From the NCBI GenBank assembly GCA_041663285.1, contig JBAZSP010000017.1, forward strand, positions 1 to 25,512: a stretch of DNA of 25,512 bases, written 5' to 3'. Position 1 is the first letter of the stretch. Each line of letters begins with the position of its first letter. Below are positions 1 to 6,095 of this stretch, one piece after another. The position numbers were made by a program, and so were the translations under genes. The stretch is from UBA1435 sp041663285. GTDB taxonomy: Bacteria > Patescibacteriota > Microgenomatia > UBA12405. A model generated the notes under the pieces. That model saw only the letters and a list, made by a program, of their open reading frames with translations. It searched no databases and was not told the origin of the DNA.

Positions 1-229
1 TCTTGCCCGTATCGCCCTGGTTTAGGTCATCGATCATCTTCCCAATCTGCTTTTTGGTCATCCCGTGGGCCGCCGCTCCCTGCTCCAAGGTTTCCATCGC
101 TCCCATCGCGCAACCGATACAATGAAACCCGTATTTAGCTACCAGCATTTTCGCCGATTTCGGGTATTTCAGGACAATCTGATTAATCAGCATTTTTGCC
201 GTGATCAACTTTTTTGTTTTTGTTTCCAT
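1..229 (-). CDS. DUF1858 CxxC redox-disulfide domain protein (partial, 3' end outside window)
   Basis: Reading from ATG at 229, 76 codons are open to the window edge. The visible protein has a short helical N-terminus and the motif HCIGC (Cys37, Cys40), followed by a helix with Gly/Ala-rich turn and a Lys-rich helix. This is the pattern of DUF1858, a small domain found alone or with hybrid-cluster-protein and DUF542-type redox proteins; members are thought to bind a metal or form a redox disulfide. It lies 11 bp downstream of the Rrf2 regulator on the same strand, so the two are very likely cotranscribed. I see the CxxC directly; the redox role is family knowledge; a link to Fe-S or nitrosative stress is inferred from the neighbour. 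The C-terminal end is cut by the window. Confidence 0.8.
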   Translation of the reverse strand, partial: METKTKKLITAKMLINQIVLKYPKSAKMLVAKYGFHCIGCAMGAMETLEQGAAAHGMTKKQIGKMIDDLNQGDTGK

Positions 230-240
230 AACTTTTTAAT

Positions 241-630
241 TTAACATATATCACCTAAATTTATTTTTTTTAATTCGCCCGACAAGCCTTTTTCCAGCCG
301 CCGCCACAGCTTCTGCCACCGGCAGCCCTCCGCCCGGCCGCAATCACCGTCAAAACACTTAACCATCCGCTTATTTTCGCCCAATATTGTTAACAACTCA
401 AAAAAATTTTTCTGCCGCCAGCCTCCATCCATCACATATCCTCCCAGCTTGCCCTCCTTACTTATCAACACTCCCCCTTTCTTCAAATCAGCCGCAATTC
501 TGGCCAAATATCTGTAAGGCAAAGCCAACCTCTCCGCCACTTGACGAAGCGACGTGTTTTCATCCTTACTTTCCGACAAATAGGCCATGAGCATTAAGCT
601 ATACTCTATTTTCTTCGGTACTTTGATCAT
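241..630 (-). CDS. Rrf2/IscR-family transcriptional regulator with three cluster cysteines
   Basis: 129 aa. The N-terminal 65 residues form the Rrf2 winged helix (SLMLMAYLS, then the recognition region with LPYRYLARIAADL, and wing KEGKLGGY). Cys92, Cys97 and Cys103 form C-x4-C-x5-C, almost the spacing of the [2Fe-2S] ligands of E. coli IscR (C92, C98, C104), and a further Cys is the last residue. This makes a cluster-sensing regulator rather than an apo-type Rrf2 likely. A TATAAT box ends 6 nt before the ATG, so the message is probably leaderless. iscU and iscS lie about 2-4 kb upstream on the same strand, making them plausible targets, but no operator could be proven. Could alternatively sense nitric oxide (NsrR-like). 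Confidence 0.88.
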   Translation of the reverse strand: MIKVPKKIEYSLMLMAYLSESKDENTSLRQVAERLALPYRYLARIAADLKKGGVLISKEGKLGGYVMDGGWRQKNFFELLTILGENKRMVKCFDGDCGRAEGCRWQKLWRRLEKGLSGELKKINLGDIC

Positions 631-636
631 GGTACA

Positions 637-642
637 ATTATA
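637..642 (-). promoter_or_regulatory. -10 box of the Rrf2 gene (leaderless)
   Basis: TATAAT on the minus strand, 6 nt before the ATG at 630. No good -35 at 17 nt. Transcription starting about 6-7 nt after the box would begin at the start codon itself. Confidence 0.6.
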
Positions 643-699
643 TATCCTGCCAAAAACGATCTTTTAGAAGGTGTTTTTTCTAGCTAACCTTTTCATAAT

Positions 700-805
700 G
701 GAAAGCGTCGGTTCTCCTGAAGCGTGCTTCCGGGGATAGCTTTCCACCACGTTAATTAGCGTGGAAAAGCCGCTATAGAAGCTCCCGTTTTTGGCGGGAT
801 TTTTG
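700..805 (+). ncRNA. Candidate structured small RNA ending in a terminator-like hairpin
   Basis: Between two minus-strand genes, the plus strand reads GGAAAGC (700-706) pairing with GCTTTCC (739-745), enclosing a second stem with one mismatch around CTGAAGC/GCTTCCGG; then CCACG (747-751) pairs with CGTGG (760-764); then TCCCG/CGGGA (783-799) is followed by TTTTT. TTTCCAC at 741-747 could instead pair with GTGGAAA at 761-767, so two mutually exclusive folds exist. CATAAT just before 700 may be a -10. I do not recognise any known riboswitch, SRP, 6S or tmRNA signature. The strand is chosen only from the T-tract. It may simply be a folded intergenic repeat. Confidence 0.35.
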
Positions 806-811
806 TTTCTT

Positions 812-938
812 TAGGTGAAAATTTTAAACGATAGTTTAACAATTTTTCCTAAAGACACAACCCGCCTTTGGCGGGTAAATCAACACTAGGTGAAAATTTT
901 AAACGATAGTTTAACAATTTTTCCTAAAGACACAACCC
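812..938. repeat. 52-bp perfect direct repeat, each copy a long palindrome
   Basis: Positions 812-863 and 887-938 are identical over 52 bp (period 75). Each copy is itself a palindrome: TTTAGG-TG-AAAATT pairs with AATTTTTCCTAAA, and the core TTAAAC-GATA-GTTTAA is a perfect hairpin. The 23-bp spacer carries another hairpin, CCCGCC-TTT-GGCGGG. The arrangement is downstream of the GT28 stop and upstream of nothing coding on the plus strand. It could be paired transcription terminators, a MITE-like element or a protein-binding site. Confidence 0.85.
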
Positions 939-976
939 CTGCCCGCCTCTGGAGGTATCCGCCTCTGGTGGAGATC
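939..976. repeat. Hairpin-pair repeat (CCGCC-TCT-GGMGG family)
   Basis: Two adjacent short hairpins, CCGCC-TCT-GGAGG and TCCGCC-TCT-GGTGGA, of the family dispersed through this window. They sit just past the stop of the GT28 gene and may act as its terminator or mRNA 3' end stabiliser. Confidence 0.7.
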
Positions 977-996
977 TTTGATTTTTGATCTTTGAA

Positions 997-2175
997 TTAT
1001 TCATGAATCATATTTCTTGTTTCTTGAATCATCTTACCCATTTCGTCCTTCTTTATCCTTTCAACAATTCTTTCCAAACTACCGCGGTTATTTTTCGCTT
1101 CTTTCCTAATATCATCATCAAATATCTCGTTGTATTTTTTCGGATTCTTAAGATAGTTAATCAAAAAGCTGGCCGCTTCTCCGGGTTTTTCCTTCACCCA
1201 GCCCAGTCTTTTTTCCTTAATCAGCTCAATGTTGCCATCTTCCTGGCCACCAATATGGGTAATTGCCACAAAAGGCTTACCGACAGCCACCACGTCAAAC
1301 AAAAAATTCGGCCCTGCTTTGCCAAAAACCACATCACAAGCCGACAATACCTCCGCCATATTATCGATCCACCCTAAATTTTTGATCTGCACTAACCCCC
1401 GGTTATTAATCAAGCCAAAAATCCTTTTATACTCTTCCACCATATTGTAAGCTAGCCTGTCCGTTCCGGTGTTAAAAATAAAACCTACTTTTTTTCTTAA
1501 AATCATCAAAACCGGTAATATCCGCGTTAATGAATTTGTCCCCAAGCTTCCTCCACCCACAAAAACCACCGGCCGGTCATCGGTAAATCCCAGCTTCTTT
1601 CTGGCCATCTCCCGGTCACATTTCCGGTACATTTGCGGCCTTACCCACCAACCGGTTTTCAGGACTTTTTCCTTTTCTATTCCCGCCTCTATTGCAGCTT
1701 CCTCTTCCACCTCGTCATATACCAAATGCAAGTCAGCTCCCTTAATAAACGACGCCACCGTCGATGTCCATGGATCAGCCACAATTGTCCACAGTTTAAA
1801 ATTCTGTTTCCCCCTTTTTTTCATTAAGGCCAACGACCGGCTATGAAACAGATAACAGCTGATGATCAGATCCGGCTTCATCCGGCTAATCCGCCACTTT
1901 AAATTCTTTAAATTCAATTCTGCCAACCTGTTAAAAATTTCTCCCGCCATTTTGCTCCGGGCGATAATCGGAGCAATCTTGCCCACTTTTGGACTAAATC
2001 GGTAGTATAGCTGGTAAAAGTCATTCCCCACTCCGGTTTCGGCTTTTATTTCAGCATATTGCACCTCCCACTTCATTTCTTTCTCTTTTTCTTTTAGATA
2101 TCCGTATATCGCTTTAGCAATCGACCGGTGCCCCCAGGGCATCGTATCGGTTAATACTAGTATTTTTTTCTTCAT
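997..2175 (-). CDS. GT28-family glycosyltransferase (MGDG synthase / MurG-like fold)
   Basis: 392 aa, the usual length of processive diacylglycerol glucosyltransferase (UgtP) and MGDG-synthase relatives. N-terminal MGDG-synthase-like domain with a glycine/serine turn in GHRSIAKAI (residues 15-23) and VADPWTS (132-138); C-terminal GT-B domain with GGGSLG (207-212), GKAGPN (285-290) and GGQEDGN (309-315), the nucleotide-sugar site of GT28. It should transfer a sugar from a UDP donor to a lipid acceptor at the inner membrane face; donor and acceptor cannot be read. The ATG lies 4 nt beyond the 3' end of tRNA-Thr(UGU), so no room exists for a Shine-Dalgarno: the mRNA may be released by tRNA 3' processing. 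The last residues (IQETRNMIHE) are encoded by a repeat-like sequence also found near 11770 and 18845. Confidence 0.85.
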   Translation of the reverse strand: MKKKILVLTDTMPWGHRSIAKAIYGYLKEKEKEMKWEVQYAEIKAETGVGNDFYQLYYRFSPKVGKIAPIIARSKMAGEIFNRLAELNLKNLKWRISRMKPDLIISCYLFHSRSLALMKKRGKQNFKLWTIVADPWTSTVASFIKGADLHLVYDEVEEEAAIEAGIEKEKVLKTGWWVRPQMYRKCDREMARKKLGFTDDRPVVFVGGGSLGTNSLTRILPVLMILRKKVGFIFNTGTDRLAYNMVEEYKRIFGLINNRGLVQIKNLGWIDNMAEVLSACDVVFGKAGPNFLFDVVAVGKPFVAITHIGGQEDGNIELIKEKRLGWVKEKPGEAASFLINYLKNPKKYNEIFDDDIRKEAKNNRGSLERIVERIKKDEMGKMIQETRNMIHE

Positions 2176-2179
2176 TCAG

Positions 2180-2253
2180 AGCCCGAAATCAGATTCGAAC
2201 TGATGACCTAGTGTTTACAAAACACTCGCTCTAACCAACTGAGCTATTCGGGC
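2180..2253 (-). tRNA. tRNA-Thr (anticodon UGU)
   Basis: Cloverleaf on the minus strand: acceptor GCCCGAA/TTCGGGC, D-arm with AGCTCAGTTGG, anticodon stem AGTGT/ACACT with loop TTTGTAA giving UGU, T-loop TTCGAAT. Discriminator U; CCA is not encoded. The upstream CDS ends inside its D-arm and the downstream CDS begins 4 nt after it. Confidence 0.95.
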
Positions 2254-2788
2254 GAATAGCCTTTAAATTATACCAATATAATTGACTTACTCTTATTCTC
2301 AAAGGCACTGTCCATCCAAAAGCTTCTTGTTGCCAAGTCTGCCCCTCAATATTAAAACGTAACCATGGCATTGCGTCATCTACCAAAACCCAATCTTCTT
2401 TTTCCCCTCTCCTTCTAATCCTTGGCAACATTCGGTCCCACTCTGCCATATTACCTCCAAACATTTTCCAATACCAATCAAATTGACGTCTCTTATATTT
2501 TGCTTCTCTTTCTAGCCTTGTTAATCTTGGTGGTTCATCTTTTTCATAGTATTCGCATCTTCTTTTTGAAGGCCCCACCAATCTTTTGTCGACAACTCCC
2601 CACATACAAATCGGCTCCTCTGCCAAATCCACCCGATAAATACAACTCCCGCACGATGAAGTAAGGTGCTTTGTCTCCCGATGCCACCTTGAAAATCTAT
2701 CAGCCGAAAACATCAGCCATTCCGGCCACTGATCTTCACTTATTCCCAATTGTGGGCAAATTTGACTAAGCCTCCACTCTCCGCTCAT
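2231..2788 (-). CDS. Unknown protein with CxxC...C...C metal-binding pattern; stop codon lies inside tRNA-Thr
   Basis: 185 aa, not recognised. Rich in Trp, Arg and Glu. Cys46, Cys49, Cys61 and Cys78 form C-x2-C-x11-C-x16-C, which could hold zinc or an Fe-S cluster; Cys11 is additional. No signal peptide or membrane segment. Start is ATG at 2788, 6 nt after a perfect TATAAT, the leaderless arrangement. The last codons (RPNSSVG, then TAG) are read from the acceptor and D-arm of tRNA-Thr(UGU), a 23-bp overlap on the same strand, so mRNA and tRNA compete for, or are separated by, 5' processing. Placed between iscU and the tRNA; a role in Fe-S metabolism is only guilt by association. Confidence 0.7.
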   Translation of the reverse strand: MSGEWRLSQICPQLGISEDQWPEWLMFSADRFSRWHRETKHLTSSCGSCIYRVDLAEEPICMWGVVDKRLVGPSKRRCEYYEKDEPPRLTRLEREAKYKRRQFDWYWKMFGGNMAEWDRMLPRIRRRGEKEDWVLVDDAMPWLRFNIEGQTWQQEAFGWTVPLRIRVSQLYWYNLKAIRPNSSVG

Positions 2789-2794
2789 TTCACG

Positions 2795-2800
2795 ATTATA
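2795..2800 (-). promoter_or_regulatory. -10 box of the 185-aa Cys protein gene (leaderless)
   Basis: TATAAT on the minus strand with 6 nt (CGTGAA) to the ATG at 2788. No convincing -35. Confidence 0.55.
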
Positions 2801-2886
2801 GCTTACTTCTCTCTTTTACTTTTAAACTTCGTTAAAAAAAACAAGGGGGAAAACCAACGCGTCTTAATGCGAGATCTTATTTTGGA

Positions 2887-2919
2887 AAGTATTGACCCAA
2901 TTACCGAGCAATAATACTT
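2887..2919 (-). terminator. Possible hairpin after iscU
   Basis: AAGTATT (2887-2893) and AATACTT (2913-2919) form a 7-bp stem with a 19-nt loop just after the iscU stop. No T-tract follows directly on the minus strand, so termination here is uncertain; a run of eight T occurs further on, near 2835. Confidence 0.35.
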
Positions 2920-2923
2920 GGTT

Positions 2924-3358
2924 TTAATTTCTTCCCGTCTTCATCATCCTCTCATGGTCCCTTTTTAGGTTTTCCGGGACTATCCGCTTATTCTTAATCA
3001 GATAATCATGAATCGCCTCCCTTAACGCATCAACCGACAGAAGCGAGCAGTGGATTTTAACTGGCGGCAAGCCTTCAAGGGAGTCGACTACGTCTTTATT
3101 GGTCATCACCAAAGCTTCGCTAATAGTCTTGCCTTTAACCAAGTCCGTAATCACACTGCTGGTAGCAATTGCCGCCGCACAGCCATAAGTTTCAAATTTA
3201 ATATTTGCTATCCTATCGTCGGTAACTTTAATATATAGCTTCATCACATCTCCGCAGGCCATATTACCCACCTCCCCCACGCCATCCGGCTTAGCCATCT
3301 TTCCCACGTTATGGGGATTTCTAAAATGTTTCAAAACTTTTTTTGAATAATTGATCAT
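2924..3358 (-). CDS. iscU: Fe-S cluster scaffold protein IscU/NifU N-terminal type
   Basis: 144 aa from the ATG at 3358; an in-frame codon 9 residues earlier (3385) also exists, but homologues begin at the MINYSKKVLKHF stretch, and the extra residues come from an adjacent repeat. Ligands are all present: Cys35 and Asp37 in ACGD, Cys60 in TYGCAAAI, Cys104 in KIHCSLL. The C-terminus is slightly extended and basic compared with typical 125-130-residue IscU. It accepts sulfur from the desulfurase and builds [2Fe-2S]/[4Fe-4S] clusters. iscS is on the same strand about 320 bp upstream, separated by two palindromic elements, so the pair may be one transcript or two. Confidence 0.93.
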   Translation of the reverse strand: MINYSKKVLKHFRNPHNVGKMAKPDGVGEVGNMACGDVMKLYIKVTDDRIANIKFETYGCAAAIATSSVITDLVKGKTISEALVMTNKDVVDSLEGLPPVKIHCSLLSVDALREAIHDYLIKNKRIVPENLKRDHERMMKTGRN

Positions 3359-3366
3359 AGTTACAT

Positions 3367-3464
3367 AGAAGGGTGAAAATGGCAATTTTCAGCACGGAAT
3401 CATCCGAGTCCCGTAATATTTGGACGAAGGGCGTGAGTACTGAAAATTGTCATTAAATCCTTCT
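3367..3464. repeat. 98-bp inverted-repeat element between iscS and iscU (copy 1)
   Basis: Outer arms AGAAGG/CCTTCT (3367-3372, 3459-3464), then AATGGCAATTTTCAG and CTGAAAATTGTCATT pair with one mismatch. The inner 47 bp contain CGAGTCCCG. The ends AATTTTCAGC...ACTGAAAATT resemble copy 2 at 3563-3660. It overlaps the 5' leader of iscU, so it could fold in the mRNA. Confidence 0.75.
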
Positions 3465-3562
3465 AATAATTTTTTAAACTTTTAAATATATTAAAAACTA
3501 AAAACGAGATAATGTTTTTTGGGAATAATTGAGTCTCTATATTTCCAGAAAAACAAAAATAA

Positions 3563-3660
3563 TAAATTTTCAGCGCACAGCGAATGCGAGTACCCGCCGT
3601 AGGCGGGACGGAGCCCTAAGGTGCGCCTGCCCGCCTCTGGCGGGAGCACTGCAAAATTAT
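3563..3660. repeat. Related inverted-repeat element between iscS and iscU (copy 2)
   Basis: AAATTTTCAGCGC at the left pairs imperfectly with GCACTGCAAAATTAT at the right. The interior has hairpins CCCGCC-GTA-GGCGGG and CCCGCC-TCT-GGCGGG, and GCGCA/TGCGC. Shares AATTTTCAGC, CGAGT and CACTG-AAAATT landmarks with copy 1, so the two look like diverged members of one family with an inserted hairpin in this copy. Confidence 0.65.
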
Positions 3661-3681
3661 CGTCGAGTCTTTTAACCATTA

Positions 3682-4848
3682 TCAACTTTTAAACGGCGAA
3701 ATTTTTCGCAACTTGTAAACAATCGGCGGCAAAACTTTTATCACATAATCCAATTCGGCCTTTGTCGTCCATCTTCCCAGGCTAAATCTTATCGATCCAT
3801 GCGCCGCCTTCTCACCTAAGCCCATCGCCATTAGCACATGGCTTGGCTCCAGGCTTCTGGACGAACAGGCCGAACCGGTCGATACCTCAACCCCCCTCCG
3901 ATCCAATTCCATCAAAAGCGATTCTCCCTCAATATTGGCAAAAGAAATATTAATGTTGTTCGGTAGCCTTTCTGTTGGATGTCCGTTTAAGCTCGTCCCT
4001 TCAATCAATCCTAAAACCTCTTTAATAAAATAATCTCTTAGTTTAGCCAACTTCCTGTTTTCTTTATCCCTAGTTTTTTGGACTATTTCCACCGCTTTTG
4101 CCAATCCCACAATCGCTGGCACGTTAACGGTTGACGATCTTAAGCCATTCTCCTGGCCACCCCCGTGCAACCAGGGCTCAATTTTTGTCCCTTTTTTTAA
4201 ATACAAAACCGCCGCTCCCTTTGGCCCGTAAATCTTGTGGGAAGAAATTGTCAAGGCATCCAAGTTCATTTGGTTAACATCAATCTTTACCGGCCCAAAA
4301 CTTTGGGCAGCATCGGTATGAAAACGCACTCCCCTTTCTTTGCAAATAGCACCGATTTCCCTAATGTTCTGAACCGTTCCCATCTCATTATTTCCATGAA
4401 TTACCGACACCAAAAATGTCTCTATGCTAATTTCTCTTTTAAGCTGATCCGTGTCAACCACCCCTTCCCCGTCCACCGCCAGCCAGCTGATCTTCCAGCC
4501 CAAATTCCTTAGCCACTTGGCACTTTCCATTACGCAATCATGCTCGATTGTGGAAATAATTAAATGTTTACCTTTTTTCTGGTTGGCAAATGCCATTCCC
4601 TTAATAGCCAGATTGTTGCTCTCCGTTGCCGAAGCCGTAAAAATTATTTCTTCCGGTAATGCTTCCAATGATCTTGCTATCACCCTCCTGGCCTTTTCCA
4701 CCGCTTCAGATTGCCTTTGGCCGAAGGCATGAATAGACATAGTATTACCGTATTTTTGGTTATAATATGGCTCCATCGCCCTGATCACTTCCGGATCCAC
4801 CGGTGTCGTCGCCGCGTAATCCAAATAAGTTTTTCTGCTGACTGTCAT
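3682..4848 (-). CDS. iscS: Cysteine desulfurase (IscS/NifS)
   Basis: 388 aa, class V PLP aminotransferase fold. His103 in TIEHD stacks on PLP, Lys205 in SSHKIYGPKG forms the Schiff base, and Cys328 in GSACSS is the persulfide-carrying residue. The long Cys loop (SSRSLEPSHVL) marks group I (IscS/NifS), not SufS. The enzyme converts cysteine to alanine and hands persulfide sulfur to IscU and probably to tRNA thiolation enzymes. Upstream of the ATG (minus strand) lie TATACT and TAGAAT boxes (TAGAAT is 9 nt before the ATG); either could be the -10, and TAGAATTGTA resembles TATAATTGTA before the Rrf2 gene. First gene of the iscS-iscU unit. Confidence 0.95.
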   Translation of the reverse strand: MTVSRKTYLDYAATTPVDPEVIRAMEPYYNQKYGNTMSIHAFGQRQSEAVEKARRVIARSLEALPEEIIFTASATESNNLAIKGMAFANQKKGKHLIISTIEHDCVMESAKWLRNLGWKISWLAVDGEGVVDTDQLKREISIETFLVSVIHGNNEMGTVQNIREIGAICKERGVRFHTDAAQSFGPVKIDVNQMNLDALTISSHKIYGPKGAAVLYLKKGTKIEPWLHGGGQENGLRSSTVNVPAIVGLAKAVEIVQKTRDKENRKLAKLRDYFIKEVLGLIEGTSLNGHPTERLPNNINISFANIEGESLLMELDRRGVEVSTGSACSSRSLEPSHVLMAMGLGEKAAHGSIRFSLGRWTTKAELDYVIKVLPPIVYKLRKISPFKS

Positions 4849-5061
4849 ACTAATACAATTCTAGTACGAGTATACCAAAAATCAAGCAGTTAATTCTACG
4901 AGGGCTTTCTTCTGCTTAGATAGCATTACTTACTGGGTTTGTTAATCAGGACATCTAGCCATCAGCCGCCAAAAGACTTTAAAAACCAGCCTACAACGAC
5001 GTTACCTAAAAAGTCGTTTAAAAGGCTAAAATATAGTATAAAATATAACTTACCAAATTAA

Positions 5062-5134
5062 GCCCAGATAGCTCAGTTGGTAGAGCATCCCCTTGGTAAG
5101 GGGAAGGTCAAGGATTCGAGCTCCTTTCTGGGCT
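5062..5134 (+). tRNA. tRNA-Thr (anticodon GGU)
   Basis: Acceptor GCCCAGA/TCTGGGC, D-arm AGCTCAGTTGGTAGAGC, anticodon stem TCCCC/GGGGA with loop TTGGTAA (GGU), T-loop TTCGAGC. Discriminator U, no encoded CCA. An AT-rich region with TATAGTATAAAAT lies 15-30 bp upstream and is the likely promoter. Confidence 0.95.
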
Positions 5135-5137
5135 CCT

Positions 5138-5962
5138 GTGTTCCTCAAACCAACCCGGTTATTTCTGGTAGCAGCGGGAATTATCGCTTTAATTTTCGCC
5201 CTCAATGCCTTAGACCTAACCCCTCTTCTCCCCCCTGGCCGCTCTCCCGGCTCTCCCCCGCAGCCATCAGTCACCCCCACCCCTGCCTCTCCCAACTCCC
5301 TAACCATAAACAACCGCTCCTATCAATATTACTATCGGCAAGTCGATACCTACAACGAAACTCTTGACCTCATCCCCAATTTTTCCGCCAGTTCGACTTC
5401 CTCCGAAATAATTAAACAGCACGAGTGTATTTACGGTATCAATGGAGGTTTCTATCTTCCTACAAACTCCCCTCTAGGCTTGTTTCAAGTTGGTAGCCAA
5501 AAACTAGGCCAAACCAGTAAAAGCCCCACTTTCAACGGCTTCTTATCAAAATCAAAACACGGCGACCTTTTAATATCAAGCAATCCAAGCCCATCACCTC
5601 CGAATCAGCCTCTCCAGTTCATTTTCCAGTCCGGCCCTTTCTATAGCTTGGCATCATCAGCCAAAATGCATTTTGCTGATACCAAAAACGCCCGGCGCCA
5701 CCTCATAGCTCAAGACAAAAATTCTGTTTCCTATCTTTTTTCTGTTTTTGGTGCCGAATCTGCTTTTAACGGCCCCACCCTGGACGAAATATACGATTTT
5801 TTTACTCATCCCTCAATTCAGAATATTGCCCCTTTTACCGCCATATTAAATCTCGACGGTGGTTCTGCTTCCGCTTTTTACGACCAAAATCAAAGCATCA
5901 AAGTCGAAGAGCTCAAGCCCGTCGGTAGCTTTCTCTGCGGCCAGCTAAAATCGTCAAATTAA
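5138..5962 (+). CDS. Membrane-anchored/secreted phosphodiester glycosidase (NAGPA/DUF2233 domain)
   Basis: 274 aa from GTG at 5138, chosen because it is the first start after the tRNA and precedes an N-terminal hydrophobic segment (LFLVAAGIIALIFAL); upstream in-frame ATG at 5093 lies inside the tRNA. After a Pro/Ser-rich linker come the NAGPA landmarks: YGINGGFY, LGLF, NGFLSK, FQSGPFY, ARRHLIAQ, and near the C-terminus LDEIYDFF and LNLDGGSASAFY. This domain cleaves phosphodiester-linked sugars (as in the human uncovering enzyme) and in bacteria acts on exported glycans or teichoic-like polymers. The start codon is 3 nt past the tRNA-Thr(GGU) end, so its mRNA may be generated by tRNA 3' cleavage and be effectively leaderless. 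Confidence 0.82.
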   Translation: MFLKPTRLFLVAAGIIALIFALNALDLTPLLPPGRSPGSPPQPSVTPTPASPNSLTINNRSYQYYYRQVDTYNETLDLIPNFSASSTSSEIIKQHECIYGINGGFYLPTNSPLGLFQVGSQKLGQTSKSPTFNGFLSKSKHGDLLISSNPSPSPPNQPLQFIFQSGPFYSLASSAKMHFADTKNARRHLIAQDKNSVSYLFSVFGAESAFNGPTLDEIYDFFTHPSIQNIAPFTAILNLDGGSASAFYDQNQSIKVEELKPVGSFLCGQLKSSN

Positions 5963-5995
5963 CCAAAGATTGCTAAAATATCCCAAGAGGAGGGC

Positions 5996-6016
5996 TTCGC
6001 CCTCCGTAGCGTAGCG
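5996..6016 (+). repeat. Hairpin repeat next to the tRNA-Ser fragment
   Basis: GGAGGGC-TTCG-CCCTCC-type hairpin followed by a GTAGCGTAGCG stretch. It leads straight into the truncated tRNA-Ser copy; may serve as terminator for the glycosidase gene. Confidence 0.55.
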
Positions 6017-6052
6017 AAGGAGGGTGGGCAGGACGGTAATGCGCTAGTCTTG
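6017..6052 (+). pseudogene. Truncated tRNA-Ser: 5' half only, ending in the anticodon loop
   Basis: 36 bp identical to 6324-6359, i.e. two flanking bases plus the first 34 nt of the intact tRNA-Ser, ending after CTAGTCTTG within the anticodon loop. No 3' half follows; instead a hairpin pair begins at the very next base. Period between copies is 307 bp. Reads as the left scar of an insertion that rebuilt the tRNA at its right end. Confidence 0.9.
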
Positions 6053-6091
6053 TCCACCAGAGGTGGATCCGCCTCCGGCGGAAAAACTAGC
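6053..6091 (+). repeat. Double hairpin (module copy 1) abutting the tRNA-Ser fragment
   Basis: TCCACC-AGA-GGTGGA (6053-6067) directly followed by TCCGCC-TCC-GGCGGA (6068-6082), both perfect 6-bp stems with 3-nt loops, then AAAACTAGC. The same composition follows both tRNA-Ala fragments near 15.7-15.85 kb. Confidence 0.88.
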
Positions 6092-6095
6092 AACA

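Noticed and set aside
812..938. CRISPR array
   Set aside because: Only two repeat copies, one 23-bp spacer containing a hairpin, and no cas gene in the window.
3491..3685. 64-aa minus-strand ORF between iscS and iscU
   Set aside because: It is read across the inverted-repeat element and hairpins and has no -10 or SD at a sensible distance.
5050..5313. 87-aa minus ORF over tRNA-Thr(GGU)
   Set aside because: Antisense to a tRNA and to the glycosidase signal-peptide region; no promoter.
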